Origin: Ignavibacteriales bacterium
GTDB lineage: Bacteria; Bacteroidota; Ignavibacteria; Ignavibacteriales; Ignavibacteriaceae
Direction of reading: 5' to 3'
Assembly: GCA_016707115.1 (NCBI GenBank)
Contig: JADJIH010000006.1
Span: 1-64,000 of the forward strand
DNA length: 64,000 nucleotides
The notes beneath the pieces were generated by a model, which searched no databases, was not told the origin of the DNA, and saw nothing but the letters and a program-made list of their open reading frames with translations. Both the position numbers and the translations under genes were made by a program. Below, piece by piece: positions 41,491 to 51,777 of the stretch (its first letter is position 1; each line of letters opens with the position of its first letter).

Positions 41491-42028
41491 ATTTTTATCT
41501 ATTATTTATTTATAGCCAATTTTACGATATGTGAATATGTTTTAGTGTTTTTTCACTAAATTTCTTTTTTCTTTCAGTAACAATATGTGTACCACCTTGA
41601 ATCATTATTTTCTTGATTCATTCAAAGTGAGACATAAGGTAAATATGTAAGTCTGGTAATTTTTACAATAAAATTTTTAATTATGGGAATTAAAAAGACG
41701 AAAGTGGTTTATAGAAAAGTACCAGTAAATATTGAGCAAAATTCTTTCGTACTGGGATATAAAAATAATAAAAAAATATTAAATAATAAATAACTGATCT
41801 TCAGTAAGAAAACCATAGGAAAAAGTGGTAATCTATTAGATTTTGTAGGATTTTATTAGCGACAAACAAACGAATATAGTATTTTATTAATTTTTATATC
41901 CTTGATTTAATTTATATATTTAGCTACTTCTTATATTAATATATAATCGATTACTGGGTATTATAATTGCAAAATTTTGAAAGCGACAAAATCTTATTAC
42001 TTTATAAAATATGTAAGATCAATTTTTC
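41491..42028. other. Intergenic, about 0.5 kb, between convergent-free minus-strand genes
   Basis: Very AT-rich, without a supportable gene. Near 41600-41625 there is an inverted repeat TGAATCA...TGATTCA about 100 bases upstream of the beta-helix start, a candidate operator. A 63-codon plus-strand frame over 41977-42168 is antisense to the epimerase gene and is not supported. Confidence 0.45.
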
Positions 42029-43117
42029 TTAAAATATCCTTATTAATTGTTTTACAATTCTCTCTGCAGATTTTCCATCCCATAACTCAGGAATGGCACC
42101 TCTTTTCCACTGTCCAGAAAATAATTTTATTAAAGCAGGTTTTATCGCGGATGGGTCAGTCCCAATAAGTTCATTTGTTCCTATCTCTATAGTCTCAGGT
42201 CTTTCAGTGTTATCACGTAATGTAAAACAGGGGACACCCATCACAGTTGTTTCTTCTGTAATACCTCCGGAATCTGTTAACACAGCTTTGGACCTCTCTA
42301 CCAAATAATTAAATTCAAGGTAACCTAATGGTGCTATAGTTTTCAAATTGGGTTCATGTATATCTAAATCATTAAAAATCTTTTCCGTACGCGGATGAAT
42401 TGGAAAGATAACTGTTAAACCTTGTACATTAGTTACAATCTCTTTTAAATGACTTTTCAATTTGTTACCTTCGTCAACATTAGCAGGTCGGTGCAACGTT
42501 ATCAATATGTATGATTGATCTTTCAGATCAAATTTATCCCATAGATCCGGTTTTTTGAATCTGCTTCGGTTAGCAAGTAATGTATCAATCATTACATTTC
42601 CCACGAAAAAAATTCTATCATCATTTATACCCATTTTCTTTAGATTATCACCGGCCCATTTGGTGGTTGTAAAAAAATAATCAGATAGACAATCTGTTAC
42701 CATTCGATTTATTTCTTCAGGCATTGTAAGATCATAGGATCGAATACCGGCTTCAACGTGAGCAACTTTTGTATTTAATTTTTTTGCAACGATACTGCAG
42801 GCCATTGTACTTGTGACATCACCTACTACTATAACTAAATCACTCGGGTTTGTTATAAGATCTTTTTCAAACGCAATCATAATTGCCGCAGTTTGCTCTG
42901 CCTGTGTTCCGCCCCCGCATCCCAGATTTATATCCGGTTCCGGGATATTTAATTCGTTAAAGAATGTATCACTCATTTTACTGTCATAGTGCTGCCCAGT
43001 ATGAACTAAGCGGAACTGGATTTGATGTCCGTTGGATCTAGCTTGTTTTATTGCGTTAATAATAGGAGCAATTTTTATAAAATTTGGCCGGGCGCCAGCA
43101 ATTAGAGTAAGTTTCAT
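42029..43117 (-). CDS. wecB: WecB-type non-hydrolysing UDP-N-acetylglucosamine 2-epimerase
   Basis: 362 residues, intact. Blocks in order: IAGARPNFIKIAPI, VHTGQHYDSKMSD, AEQTAA, VVGDVTSTMA, VAHVEAGIRSYD, MPEEINRMVTD, LITLHRPANVD, and LTDSGGITEETTVMGVPCFTLRD. All are characteristic of the family, which inverts C2 of UDP-GlcNAc or of UDP-6-deoxy-HexNAc. With the dehydratase and reductase at 12395-14337 it could complete UDP-L-FucNAc or L-QuiNAc synthesis (FnlC/WbvD role); plain UDP-ManNAc synthesis is the alternative. It stands alone on the minus strand. Confidence 0.9.
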   Translation of the reverse strand: MKLTLIAGARPNFIKIAPIINAIKQARSNGHQIQFRLVHTGQHYDSKMSDTFFNELNIPEPDINLGCGGGTQAEQTAAIMIAFEKDLITNPSDLVIVVGDVTSTMACSIVAKKLNTKVAHVEAGIRSYDLTMPEEINRMVTDCLSDYFFTTTKWAGDNLKKMGINDDRIFFVGNVMIDTLLANRSRFKKPDLWDKFDLKDQSYILITLHRPANVDEGNKLKSHLKEIVTNVQGLTVIFPIHPRTEKIFNDLDIHEPNLKTIAPLGYLEFNYLVERSKAVLTDSGGITEETTVMGVPCFTLRDNTERPETIEIGTNELIGTDPSAIKPALIKLFSGQWKRGAIPELWDGKSAERIVKQLIRIF

Positions 43118-43198
43118 AAATATTTTTTCCAGGTCCTTTATAATTTTTTCTTGATTACTAATTGGATTCTTGCATCACTTATTTAAAAAATTGCGATT

Positions 43199-43245
43199 TG
43201 TCATTCTCAATCACCTGTCTGCGGAAAGCAGCAGTGGGAACACAT
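43199..43245. repeat. REP-like palindromic element, degenerate copy
   Basis: GTCATTCTCAATCACCTGTCTGC, a central spacer, then GCAGCAGTGGGAACACA. It matches the better palindrome at 46063-46110 (GTCATTCTCAC...CCTGTCTGC...GCAGGAGTGAGAATCC) with several mismatches in the right arm. Confidence 0.55.
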
Positions 43246-43842
43246 TTTTATTTAATTAGGCAAATTGAATACCAACTCCTTAGCCACTTCATACTGTCCT
43301 AAAAACTTGTGAGTTAATTCTAATATTATCCTTCACAACATTAAGGCCAGAATTAAATCCATTCGTAATTCAATAATCAAAATGGGACACAACTAAGTTT
43401 CCTGATTATTACTTACAATCGAATAGACTAGTGTTCTTACAAAATGTATCATATTAAGAATACTCATTTTATATAAATTTTTAATATAATATATACTTTC
43501 ATAAAAATAAACATTTATATATGATTGAAGTGTTACATTAAGGAAAATAGATTTAATTTGCAAAAAGTTGCAATCTTTCTTTTTTTTTCTGAAATGATAG
43601 AAATTGGCTGATTAAATTCAGGAATCACAATCAAAACACTTACTTTCATCAATAACTAATATCTAAATTCCTAAAATTACTACATTCTACTCCAATCTTC
43701 AATTTACAGATTATGGAAGTCAGAGTTTATTTGATATATCCTTATATTCCTATTTTATTAAATAGAATCACTTAAATTCGATATCACCTCAATATTTTGT
43801 GTTGTTTTGGAACAGACACTAAGTTTGAGATAATAAGGAGCT

Positions 43843-43880
43843 AAAAAACACAATATTTTGTATTGTATAGTGTTTTTTTT
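43843..43880 (+). promoter_or_regulatory. Leader hairpin with T tract upstream of the sugar transferase gene
   Basis: Perfect 9-base arms AAAAAACAC (43843-43851) and GTGTTTTTT (43870-43878), followed by more T. The 18-base loop can itself fold (ACAATA/TATTGT). No plus-strand gene lies upstream, so this is not an ordinary gene-end terminator. It would sit in the 5' leader if transcription starts before it, as an attenuator or anti-readthrough element. The stem is A-T rich, so stability is modest. Confidence 0.4.
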
Positions 43881-43946
43881 GTGGCATAACAGTGGTATAT
43901 AGTTTTTCCCAACTTAGCTTAACTATTATTAAAGGCATATTAAAAA

Positions 43947-45989
43947 TTGAGTGATGAACTTAAAATAGATATTAATCTCTTAAATGCTAAGAAACCTAGT
44001 TCTTCTTCAGCATTTAATAACAGCATATTTATTAAAATAAGGGAAAAAAGTTTTATTACTAACGTTATTGTAAGTTTTATAATTTATTTATCAGTGTTTC
44101 TGATCTTTTATTTTTTAAGCAAGAAATCTTTCTATTTCAATGCTGAAAATTTGAGATTAATAGGTCTTTTTCTCGTGTCTTTAATTCTTGGTTCTATCCT
44201 TTCTAGAAAATTTGAATTTAAAGAAAATGATTCATCAGAAAAAACTCTCATAAAATTATATCTATCACTTCTCATTACTCTATGTGCATCACTGGTCCTT
44301 TTGCTTCTTTTTGAAATTCAGCATTTTAATAGAGAATTGATTCTTGTAGTGCTTTTAAGTGGGTTAGTTATTGAAACGTATTACTTTATGGTGATAGGCA
44401 TAAATCGACACAGCAGAATAAGCGTAATTGAGCATAAAAAACTATCCATCAGATATTTTTTACTTGATGGTTTTATTCTGACATTTTTCTGCTACGTTTA
44501 TGTTTTCATTCCATTATTTCCGACTGGTTTTAGCGAAAAAGAATTCCTGTCTATCGCAGTTGTATTTATAAGTTGGCTTATATCAGCAGCCTCTACACAT
44601 AAATTTATTCCAGTCGTTGTTTCAAGCAATCGATGGAATGCAATAGAATTGCAGATAAAATTTTATTTTAGAATTATAGCACTTGTTATTGTGTCTTTGA
44701 TTTTCTTAGATGTAAATTATAATGTTTCATTTCAATTTATAAATGCATTAATAGGTTATTCAATTTTATCGTCGTTGATATCAATGTTTTTATTTGCCAA
44801 GAAAATACAGAATAAAACTGATGAACCAACAGTTGTATTTCTTAAAGCTTATGAAATGGATTCTCCGGTTTCTTCAAAAACTAAAAACGGTAATTCAAAA
44901 TACAGCTTTAATAGTCCCGGGATAACTGAATCTGCAGTGAAGCAGAAATTGGGATTTGAGTATCTGAAAGACTACGGGGAAGTGTTTTCTGTTCTTGACA
45001 ACATGCTTGATCTGAAATCATTTGATACTCGTAAAACCGTTATAATAGAATCTGATGAGCCGAATAATGTATCATCTCTTCAGCCTGGTTCACAACAGTT
45101 ATTTGTTAATCTACACATTCTCAATGATCAGATCCAATTAAATGATTATATCCTGGACGTTAGAAACACTCTCGCGGATGGGGGAGTTTTTGTGGGAGCA
45201 TTATTGCCCCATCATTATAGATATCAAAGATTTATTAAGACTTATTCTTTTTGGACTGCCAATATGTTTTATTTCTTTGATTTTATGTGGAAAAGAGTTT
45301 TTCCAAAACTTCCAATTACTAGGGAAATATATTTTAACTTTGCTAAAGAAAAAGATCGTGCTATTTCCTTAGCAGAAGGACTTGGCAGATTAGTTTATTG
45401 CGGATTCAAAATTATTGACCTGGCCGCTGTTGATGATGTAGTATATTTTGCTGTAGTTAAAAATGGTTCGTATACACCTGTAAAGAAATTTTTCTATAGC
45501 CCTATGTTTAAAATGAAGAGAATCGGTAAAGGCGGAAAAACTATTTATGTTTATAAGTTAAGAACAATGTATCCTTATTCAGAGTTTATTCAGGATTTTG
45601 TTTATAAGCACAATAACCTTGAATCGGGTGGAAAATTTAAAGATGATTTTAGAGTTCCTGCCTGGGGCCGTCTTTTCAGAAAATTATGGATAGATGAATT
45701 ACCTATGTTGATTAACTGGGTAAAAAGAGATTTGAAATTTATTGGTGTTCGTCCTATAAGCTTTCATTATTTAAGTTTGTATTCTAAGGAGCATCAGGAA
45801 AGAAGAAAAAACTTTAAACCCGGCTTATTACCTCCGTTTTATGCCGATCTCCCAAAAACGATTGAAGAGATTGAGCTATCTGAAAAAAAATATTTGGATT
45901 CTTATGAAAAAAATCCAGTCAAAACAGATTTTAGGTATTTTTTCATGGCTATGAATAACATTTTAATTAAACATAAAAGAAGTGCTTAA
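43947..45989 (+). CDS. Large polyprenyl-phosphate sugar transferase with multi-TM and methyltransferase-like regions
   Basis: 680 residues from TTG 43947. Residues about 30-290 hold roughly nine hydrophobic helices. Residues about 310-510 look like a class I methyltransferase remnant (LNDYILDVRNTLADGGVFVG, then GLGRLVYCGFKIIDL, YFAVVKNGS). The C-terminal part is a bacterial sugar transferase catalytic region: RIGKGGKTIYVYKLRTM, FRVPAWGRLFRKLWIDELP, KFIGVRPIS, KPGLLPPF. The hydrophobic re-entrant anchor that normally precedes R-x-G-K is short or absent. It probably starts the repeat unit on undecaprenyl phosphate. The domain make-up is unusual and uninterrupted, so not an error. Confidence 0.75.
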   Translation: MSDELKIDINLLNAKKPSSSSAFNNSIFIKIREKSFITNVIVSFIIYLSVFLIFYFLSKKSFYFNAENLRLIGLFLVSLILGSILSRKFEFKENDSSEKTLIKLYLSLLITLCASLVLLLLFEIQHFNRELILVVLLSGLVIETYYFMVIGINRHSRISVIEHKKLSIRYFLLDGFILTFFCYVYVFIPLFPTGFSEKEFLSIAVVFISWLISAASTHKFIPVVVSSNRWNAIELQIKFYFRIIALVIVSLIFLDVNYNVSFQFINALIGYSILSSLISMFLFAKKIQNKTDEPTVVFLKAYEMDSPVSSKTKNGNSKYSFNSPGITESAVKQKLGFEYLKDYGEVFSVLDNMLDLKSFDTRKTVIIESDEPNNVSSLQPGSQQLFVNLHILNDQIQLNDYILDVRNTLADGGVFVGALLPHHYRYQRFIKTYSFWTANMFYFFDFMWKRVFPKLPITREIYFNFAKEKDRAISLAEGLGRLVYCGFKIIDLAAVDDVVYFAVVKNGSYTPVKKFFYSPMFKMKRIGKGGKTIYVYKLRTMYPYSEFIQDFVYKHNNLESGGKFKDDFRVPAWGRLFRKLWIDELPMLINWVKRDLKFIGVRPISFHYLSLYSKEHQERRKNFKPGLLPPFYADLPKTIEEIELSEKKYLDSYEKNPVKTDFRYFFMAMNNILIKHKRSA

Positions 45990-46062
45990 AGTTTACAGAA
46001 TATTCCTCACTAATTTTTAATAAGAATTTAAAAGTTGATTTATTATAAGTCAGACAAACAGA

Positions 46063-46110
46063 ATTGTCATTCTCACGAACCTGTCTGCTGTAGGCAGGAG
46101 TGAGAATCCA
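46063..46110. repeat. REP-like palindromic element
   Basis: Outer arms ATTCTCAC (46069-46076) and GTGAGAAT (46100-46107) and inner arms CCTGTCTGC and G(C)AGG around TGTA form a compact hairpin. It lies in the gap after the sugar transferase gene; a degenerate copy is at 43199-43245 on the other side of the same gene. Confidence 0.6.
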
Positions 46111-46281
46111 TTTCATATTATGGATTTGGAGTCATTTGGAATTTATGTTTATACAATTGAAACACAAAACATACAAATCGCGACTTATCAATCTATCTTA
46201 ACTTTATGCATTTCGGTCTTAATAACAATTAGATAATTACTTTATAATAAAATAAATTACATTCAAAAAAGGTAATTTCTT

Positions 46282-47070
46282 ATGCTGGTAAAAAGTTTAA
46301 TTATAAAATTTTTTTTTCGTATCGTTTATATTTTTTATTAGTTGTAATAACTCAGAGGAAACAAAAATGAAAAATCAAACAAATATTATTTTTTTGCATC
46401 ATAGTACTGGCCGTTTCATCTGGTATGGTGACGTTGGAAAGCTTCCGAGGAAATTAGGCTTTGCCGGTGATGTAGAAAAATGGTTTGACAGACATAATGA
46501 AGATTACAATAAAAATTATCAAATTACAGAATTATTTTTTCCTAAAGATGAACCTTACGGACGAAGAAATTATCCTTTCGATTACTATAATATCTGGGTG
46601 AAAAATGCTGGTGATCAGCCGTATAAAGAAGAACCAACTTTAGAAATTTTAACAAAAAAATACGATGTGATTATCTTTAAACATTGTTTCCCCGTTAGTA
46701 GTATCAAAGAAGACACAATAAAACCTGACATCAACTCAGAAATAAGTACTCTTACTAATTATAAATTACAATATGAAGCATTAAAGAAAAAAATGCTTGA
46801 ATTTCCAAAAACAAAATTTATTCTTTGGACTCCACCCGCACTTCTGCAAATCCATACTTATAAAGAGGAGGCTGAAAGAGCTAATGAATTTTCAGAATGG
46901 CTTAAAAATGTTTGGGATGAAAAGGGAGATAATATTTTTCTCTGGGATTTTCGTGATTTACAAGTAGAGGTGGATTATTCTTGAAAAATGAATATGCTTT
47001 AGATTCAAATGACTCCCATCCAAATAGGAAATTTTCTAAAATAGTTGCTCCCTATTTTGTAAAAGAATAG
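46282..47070 (+). CDS. SGNH-like lipoprotein (two frameshifts), relative of the T9SS-tailed SGNH-like proteins
   Basis: The clean frame 46367-46984 starts MKNQTNIIFLHHSTGR. Upstream, ATG 46282 with an AAAGG ribosome site opens a hydrophobic leader. Removing the frame slip in the nine-T run 46309-46317 gives FFVSFIFFISCNNSEE, a good lipobox (FISC). Near 46980 another slip restores LDSNDSHPNRKFSKIVAPYF to TAG 47068-47070. The S-x-G block and the D-S-H-P-N block match the four T9SS-tailed paralogs downstream (SQSVG, DYHPN/DAHPN). Predicted to be an outer- or inner-membrane lipid-anchored esterase-like enzyme of about 262 residues. Confidence 0.6.
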
Positions 47071-47412
47071 TTGATGTGATTGAAGATAGGGGGATATAGC
47101 AAACCTGAAGGGTAAATAGTCGTTACTTATCATGTTATTTATTTTATAAGGAGATAATAAATAGTTTCAGATGCAGAGGCATTGAGTGAAACGTAGCTGA
47201 AGTGAAGCTCTTGAATCAATTCTAAAGTATTCAATATTTTGAGTAATGCTATACTTATCATTTCGTTGAGAGATAGCTTTGAGTTTACTAATTGCGACGT
47301 CAGAGTTCACTATGTACTTTTATCTAAATTCTAATGAGTATCTTTTCTTAGTCCCACTCATATCAGTTCGTTTATTTGAAGAATTTAATTACTACCTAAG
47401 AAACATTTGTCT
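47071..47412. other. Intergenic, convergent gene ends, nothing recognised
   Basis: Between the lipoprotein stop and the stop of the minus-strand SGNH-like gene. A 63-codon frame at 47279-47470 runs antisense into the latter and has no motif. No strong terminator hairpin is visible by eye. Confidence 0.4.
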
Positions 47413-48787
47413 TTATTTAATAAACAACATCTTCCGAGTAGAAGTGAAATTATCAGCTTTGAGTTTGTAGAAGTAAATTCCTGATGAAGAATCTTTTGTA
47501 ATGTATTTTATTGAATGCTTTCCTGATTCCATATATCCATCTATGAGCGTTGCAACTACCGAACCAAGACTGTTAAACACTTTTAAAGAAACATTTCCTG
47601 ATTTAGCAAGAGTAAAATAAATTTCAGTACTTGGGTTAAATGGATTGGGATAATTCTGATAAAGTTGATAATTCATTAAAGCGTCAATCTCTATTTGCAC
47701 TTCATTTGAATAATCAAATGTTCCATCCAGATCAATTTGTTTTAATCTATAGTAATATCTATTTGATGATAAATTATCGTCAACAAAATTATAAGTAACT
47801 CTATTTGTACTAGTTCCATTGCCATTTACAAATCCAATGGATTCATATGCAGAATAATCGTTTCTTCTTTCAACTTCAAATCCAGAGTTATTGGTTTCTG
47901 TTGCAGTTATCCATTTAAGTTTAACAACACCATCTTCATAATCTCCAGTGAATGAAGTAAGTTCAACTGGAACAATTCCCTCATAAGCAATAGCGGCATC
48001 AAACATTTGTTGTACTAATATGGGAGCTACTAAACTGCTAGCTAAAGCATTTGGGTGATAATCAGTAGGACTGTCCCTATATATTGGATCCATATAGTTT
48101 GAATTAGGACTTTTTAATAAATTAAAAAAATCAAATATCTTTACATTTGGTGGAAAAGCACCATAACTATCTAACCCAGCTTGTAATGTATCTGTCATCC
48201 ACTTATTAAAAGCTTTTAATCTTACCATGTCATCTGATGGACCTTCATCTTCAGTAGCCGAGGAATATTCCACCAAAAGAAAACTTATTTGGGTATTGCT
48301 CCATTACAGCTAAAATCTTTCTTACATACCACTGATAATTATATGTCGACTGTGTTTGAGGATAATTGAGAGTATCTTGAGGTCCACCGTACCACCAAAA
48401 CCATATTCCCGATTGACTTGCAGCACAATGCTTAATCATTATAATATCATACGTGTCAGTTTCGAGATAATCTTCCTTGAATGAATATCCAGGACTATCT
48501 TCAAATGCATTTCGCCATTTCCATAATTGATTTCCACCTGCAGGGTAATCATCAGTTGGGTTGTATATTGTGAAAGCATTATTTCCAGTATAACCGTGAG
48601 TAGTGTTATAAATAGCAACTTCATTTGGTACTGTTGTTGTCCCTGGTGACCCTACTAGTGAGTGATCATATATATGAGTTCCCACTGATTGAGAAAGATA
48701 AACAGCCTTTCTAAATGTTTGCTGTGGGAATATGTTTGAAACAAGCCCAATGATAACAATTGCTATAACAAATATTTTGTTTTTCAT
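47413..48787 (-). CDS. Secreted SGNH-like protein with T9SS type-A sorting tail (frameshifted)
   Basis: The N-terminal piece, 48251-48787, has a signal peptide (KNKIFVIAIVIIGLVSNIFPQ), the putative nucleophile block VYLSQSVGTHIY and MIKHCAASQSGIWFWW. It breaks near 48260-48280, where the frame slips twice around a WNIP-SATEDEG segment. The C-terminal piece carries DSPTDYHPNALASSLVAPI (second SGNH block), a VELTSFTGDYE beta module and the tail LYQNYPNPFNPSTEIYF to TSTRKMLFIK. About 455 residues. Likely a surface esterase; the substrate is unknown. Bases 48531-48701 are nearly identical to 50761-50931. Confidence 0.7.
48531..48701. repeat. 171-bp near-identical block shared by two SGNH-like genes, copy 1
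   Basis: Matches 50761-50931 with one difference seen by eye (TATATTG versus TATATAG). It covers the codons for the N-terminal SGNH block of both proteins. Flanking coding sequence is visibly more divergent, which points to gene conversion. Confidence 0.7.
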
Positions 48788-49066
48788 TAATAATTTCCTA
48801 ATTAAGGGTTAACAATTAACTAATTATAAATAAATAGCACAAAATATGCACCATAATAATTTATTCATTTTAGTCCTTAATAAGAGATTAGATCGATCTA
48901 AATTTCATAATGATTGTAATTTTTACACTCTTTTATTAAATCTGTAAAAAAATCACTTAATAATATTAATATTGATCTAACCCATAAAAAAGGAAACACT
49001 TTTCAAAAAAAGTTAAAATTATTTAAGTATTTAATTTTTGTCTTCGATAAATGTAGTAAATTTGAA

Positions 49067-51050
49067 TTATTTTATCAAAGTCATCTTCCGCGTTTGTGTA
49101 AATCCATTTACTTCCAATTTGTAAATATACATTCCGCTGTTTAGTTCACTTGCGTCAAAGCTTATTGTGTAAACACCAATATCTTTGTTTTCATCTAAAA
49201 GTCTACATATCTCCTGACCAAGTATGTTATAAATTCTTAACTTTACATTACCAGCTTCAGAAATAGAGAAACGAATTTTTGTAGTTGGGTTAAATGGATT
49301 GGGATAATTTTGCTCAAGTCCATATTCAATCGGAGTAAATATCTTATTCGAAAGTAAATTCAATTTATTAATGGAGCTATTAGTGATTGTAATTTTCTCT
49401 CCCGATTTTAATTCCGCATTAATTTCTTGGCCTGAAGGATCTTGTATCTTTACATCTAAATTCACTACTTTTACAGTCAATGGGTAAGTTACTCCATTTA
49501 TATAAATGGTCTTCATTTCGCCTTTAAGATCTTCTGCTATCCTGTTACTGCTGTACCTTATGTCAACCATTCCAGTCATAGATGCAGGAGGTAGTTCATA
49601 CCGATAGAGATCTACTTCGCCATTTACTGCATACAATATGAAATTTATTCCTGTTGCATCGGTTATTATTATTTTACCCCAATCATCTGGAAAATATTCT
49701 ATTGGCTCTGTTCTTTTACTCAGTGTTTCAGGTAGGATTATCTGTCCAACACTTGTGAGCTTCATCCAGTAACCATATCCAGGTTCTAATGTATTTGCAA
49801 TCTGGTATCCACTCGAATACTTATAAATTGGTCCACTTTGTAGACCAGATGGTACTGTTGTAATGTCAGCTGTTGCTACACTTATTTCATATCCACCTAT
49901 TAAGTTCCAGCCTGTGTTACCGCTGATTGGATGGTGTGGGACAACCCGTATTCCACCTATTGGCCATTCATCGCCGGTGTTGTATACTTGTGGGCCAGAG
50001 TGTTTCAAGCTATAGCCTATACCTGGGGAAACTGTTGTAACGGGTTGATAACTTCCGTTGTATCTGTACACATTTGCAAGAGGATCTCTATTCGCCCACC
50101 AGGTATTAACATTTTGGTTTAAGGGATGTAAACCCGGAACAGAAACTAGGTTCCAATCATTCTGTATTGGTACGGAAAGCTGAAAAGTTACTGTATTCGT
50201 TTCATAAGCGATGGCAGCATCAAACATTCGTTGTACTAATATCGGAGCTACCACATTACTAGCTAAAGCATTTGGGTGATAATCATTTGGACTGTCCCTA
50301 TATATTGGGTCCATATAGTTTGAATTAGGACTTTTTAATAAGCTAAAAAATCAAATATTTTACGTTGGGTGGAAAAGCACCAAAACTGTCTAATCCCAGC
50401 TTGTAAAGTGTCTGTCATCCATTTATTAAAATCTGCAAGTCTTTGCATATCAGCTGGAGGACTTTCTTCCTCAGTAGCAGATGGAATATTCCACAAAAAG
50501 AAAAACTTATTAGGATATTCTCCCATCTTGCGCACAATTTTTCTCATATACCATTGATAATTATAAGTCGACTGTGTTAAAGGATAATTAAGAGTATCTT
50601 GGGGACCCTCATACCACCAAAACCAAATTCCTGACTGACTTGCTGCGCAGAATTTAACCATTATTATATCGTAAGTGTCAGTATCCAGATAATCTTCTTT
50701 AAAGTTGGAATGAGCCAGTATTGCTTTATCATAAAAAGCTTTTGCCATTTCCACATTTGATTTCCACCTGCAGGGTAATCATCAGTTGGGTTGTATATAG
50801 TGAAAGCATTATTTCCAGTATAACCGTGAGTAGTGTTATAAATAGCAACTTCATTTGGTACTGTTGTTGTCCCTGGTGACCCTACTAGTGAGTGATCATA
50901 TATATGAGTTCCCACTGATTGAGAAAGATAAGCAACCCTTCTAAATGTTTGTTGTGGAAATAAGTTTAAAACAAACCCAAGAAAAATAAATGCAATAACA
51001 TGTATTTTGTTATTCAATAGTAGTTTCCTTCCAAAAAATAAAAAGGACAT
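49067..51050 (-). CDS. Secreted SGNH-like protein with long central beta region and T9SS tail (frameshifted)
   Basis: Pieces at 50664-51050, 50335-50754 and 49067-50314 read as one gene. They give a signal peptide, VAYLSQSVGTHIY, MVKFCAASQSGIWFWW and DSPNDYHPNALAS. Then comes a region absent from its paralogs: tandem modules QNDWNLVSVPG and TGWNLIGGYE with W-N-L repeats, and a stretch IIITDATGINFILYAVNGE. The tail is LEQNYPNPFNPTTKIRF to TQTRKMTLIK. Breaks lie near 50690-50755 and 50320-50350. Together about 650 residues. The W-N-L modules often precede sorting tails in this lineage. Confidence 0.65.
50761..50931. repeat. 171-bp near-identical block shared by two SGNH-like genes, copy 2
   Basis: See the copy at 48531-48701; the offset is 2230 bases with no indel. 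Both copies are on the minus coding strand and encode the same segment of the SGNH-like domain. Confidence 0.7.
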
Positions 51051-51777
51051 AATTTTAATATTTAGAATCTAAGTATTGCGTATTAAGATAAGTGAAAAAA
51101 TGTTTTAATAACTAACAAAGGATATCATTAAAATTCAGTTTTAATAATATATGTTGCTTAACAGAATTCTTTTAACAAAAATAATAAAACTAGCAAAGTA
51201 GTTTAGCCGTTTTAGAGTTATTCTATTTTTTAAGTTCGATAATTATTATCATAAAGTCAAGAAAGAAGTAACCAATTTGAGAAAAATAAAGATGCTTAGA
51301 ATTAATGTTAAATCAGATCAATAATTTATTATACTAGTAAAATATATGATGATAAATCTTATCTTTAATAGTTTCTCAACAAATTTTTTTATTGATTAAA
51401 TGAGATTATTAAAGTTTGTTCAGTTTTAAATGTGTTACGAAAAGAGATGTCTGTCTTTCAATTTAGTAAATATATTATACTTATAATAAATTCATTTGAA
51501 TCTTTGTCTATTTTTGAACGAAATTTTTTCAAAACGTTGGTCTTATATTTGCTGTAAATTAGTTAACTTACCTGCTTTTCGAAAGCGTTGCAGTTAAAAA
51601 AATTGAGATCAATTGAGAAAAAATTTTTGGTAATTAATGGTTTTTTTGGAAGATCAAAAAGAAACTCGAGAAGCAAAAGTATTTAAATCAAATATTCACT
51701 ATATTCAAATATATATTATCAATATAATTTATAATACTGTTGAGAATTAACACTAATAAATTTAGAAAAACTTAAAA
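51051..51777. other. Divergent intergenic region, about 0.7 kb, no gene recognised
   Basis: Extremely AT-rich spacer between the minus-strand SGNH-like gene and the plus-strand T9SS gene at 51778. All frames are closed and no RNA gene is seen. It must hold promoters for both directions; I cannot define them with confidence. Confidence 0.45.

Larger units (their letters stand above)
43118..43946. other. Long AT-rich intergenic region with leader hairpin and repeats
   Basis: A divergent intergenic region between the epimerase and the sugar transferase, with no open frame worth calling. It holds a degenerate REP-like palindrome (43199-43245), two copies of CAATATTTTGT(G/A)TTG (43790 and 43851) and a hairpin with T run (43843-43880). 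Its length and structure suggest a regulated promoter and leader for the sugar transferase gene. Confidence 0.5.

Noticed and set aside
43870..43915. Sigma-54 promoter (TGGCAT...TGGTA) upstream of the sugar transferase
   Set aside because: The -12 element lacks the required GC dinucleotide and no enhancer-binding protein gene is seen.
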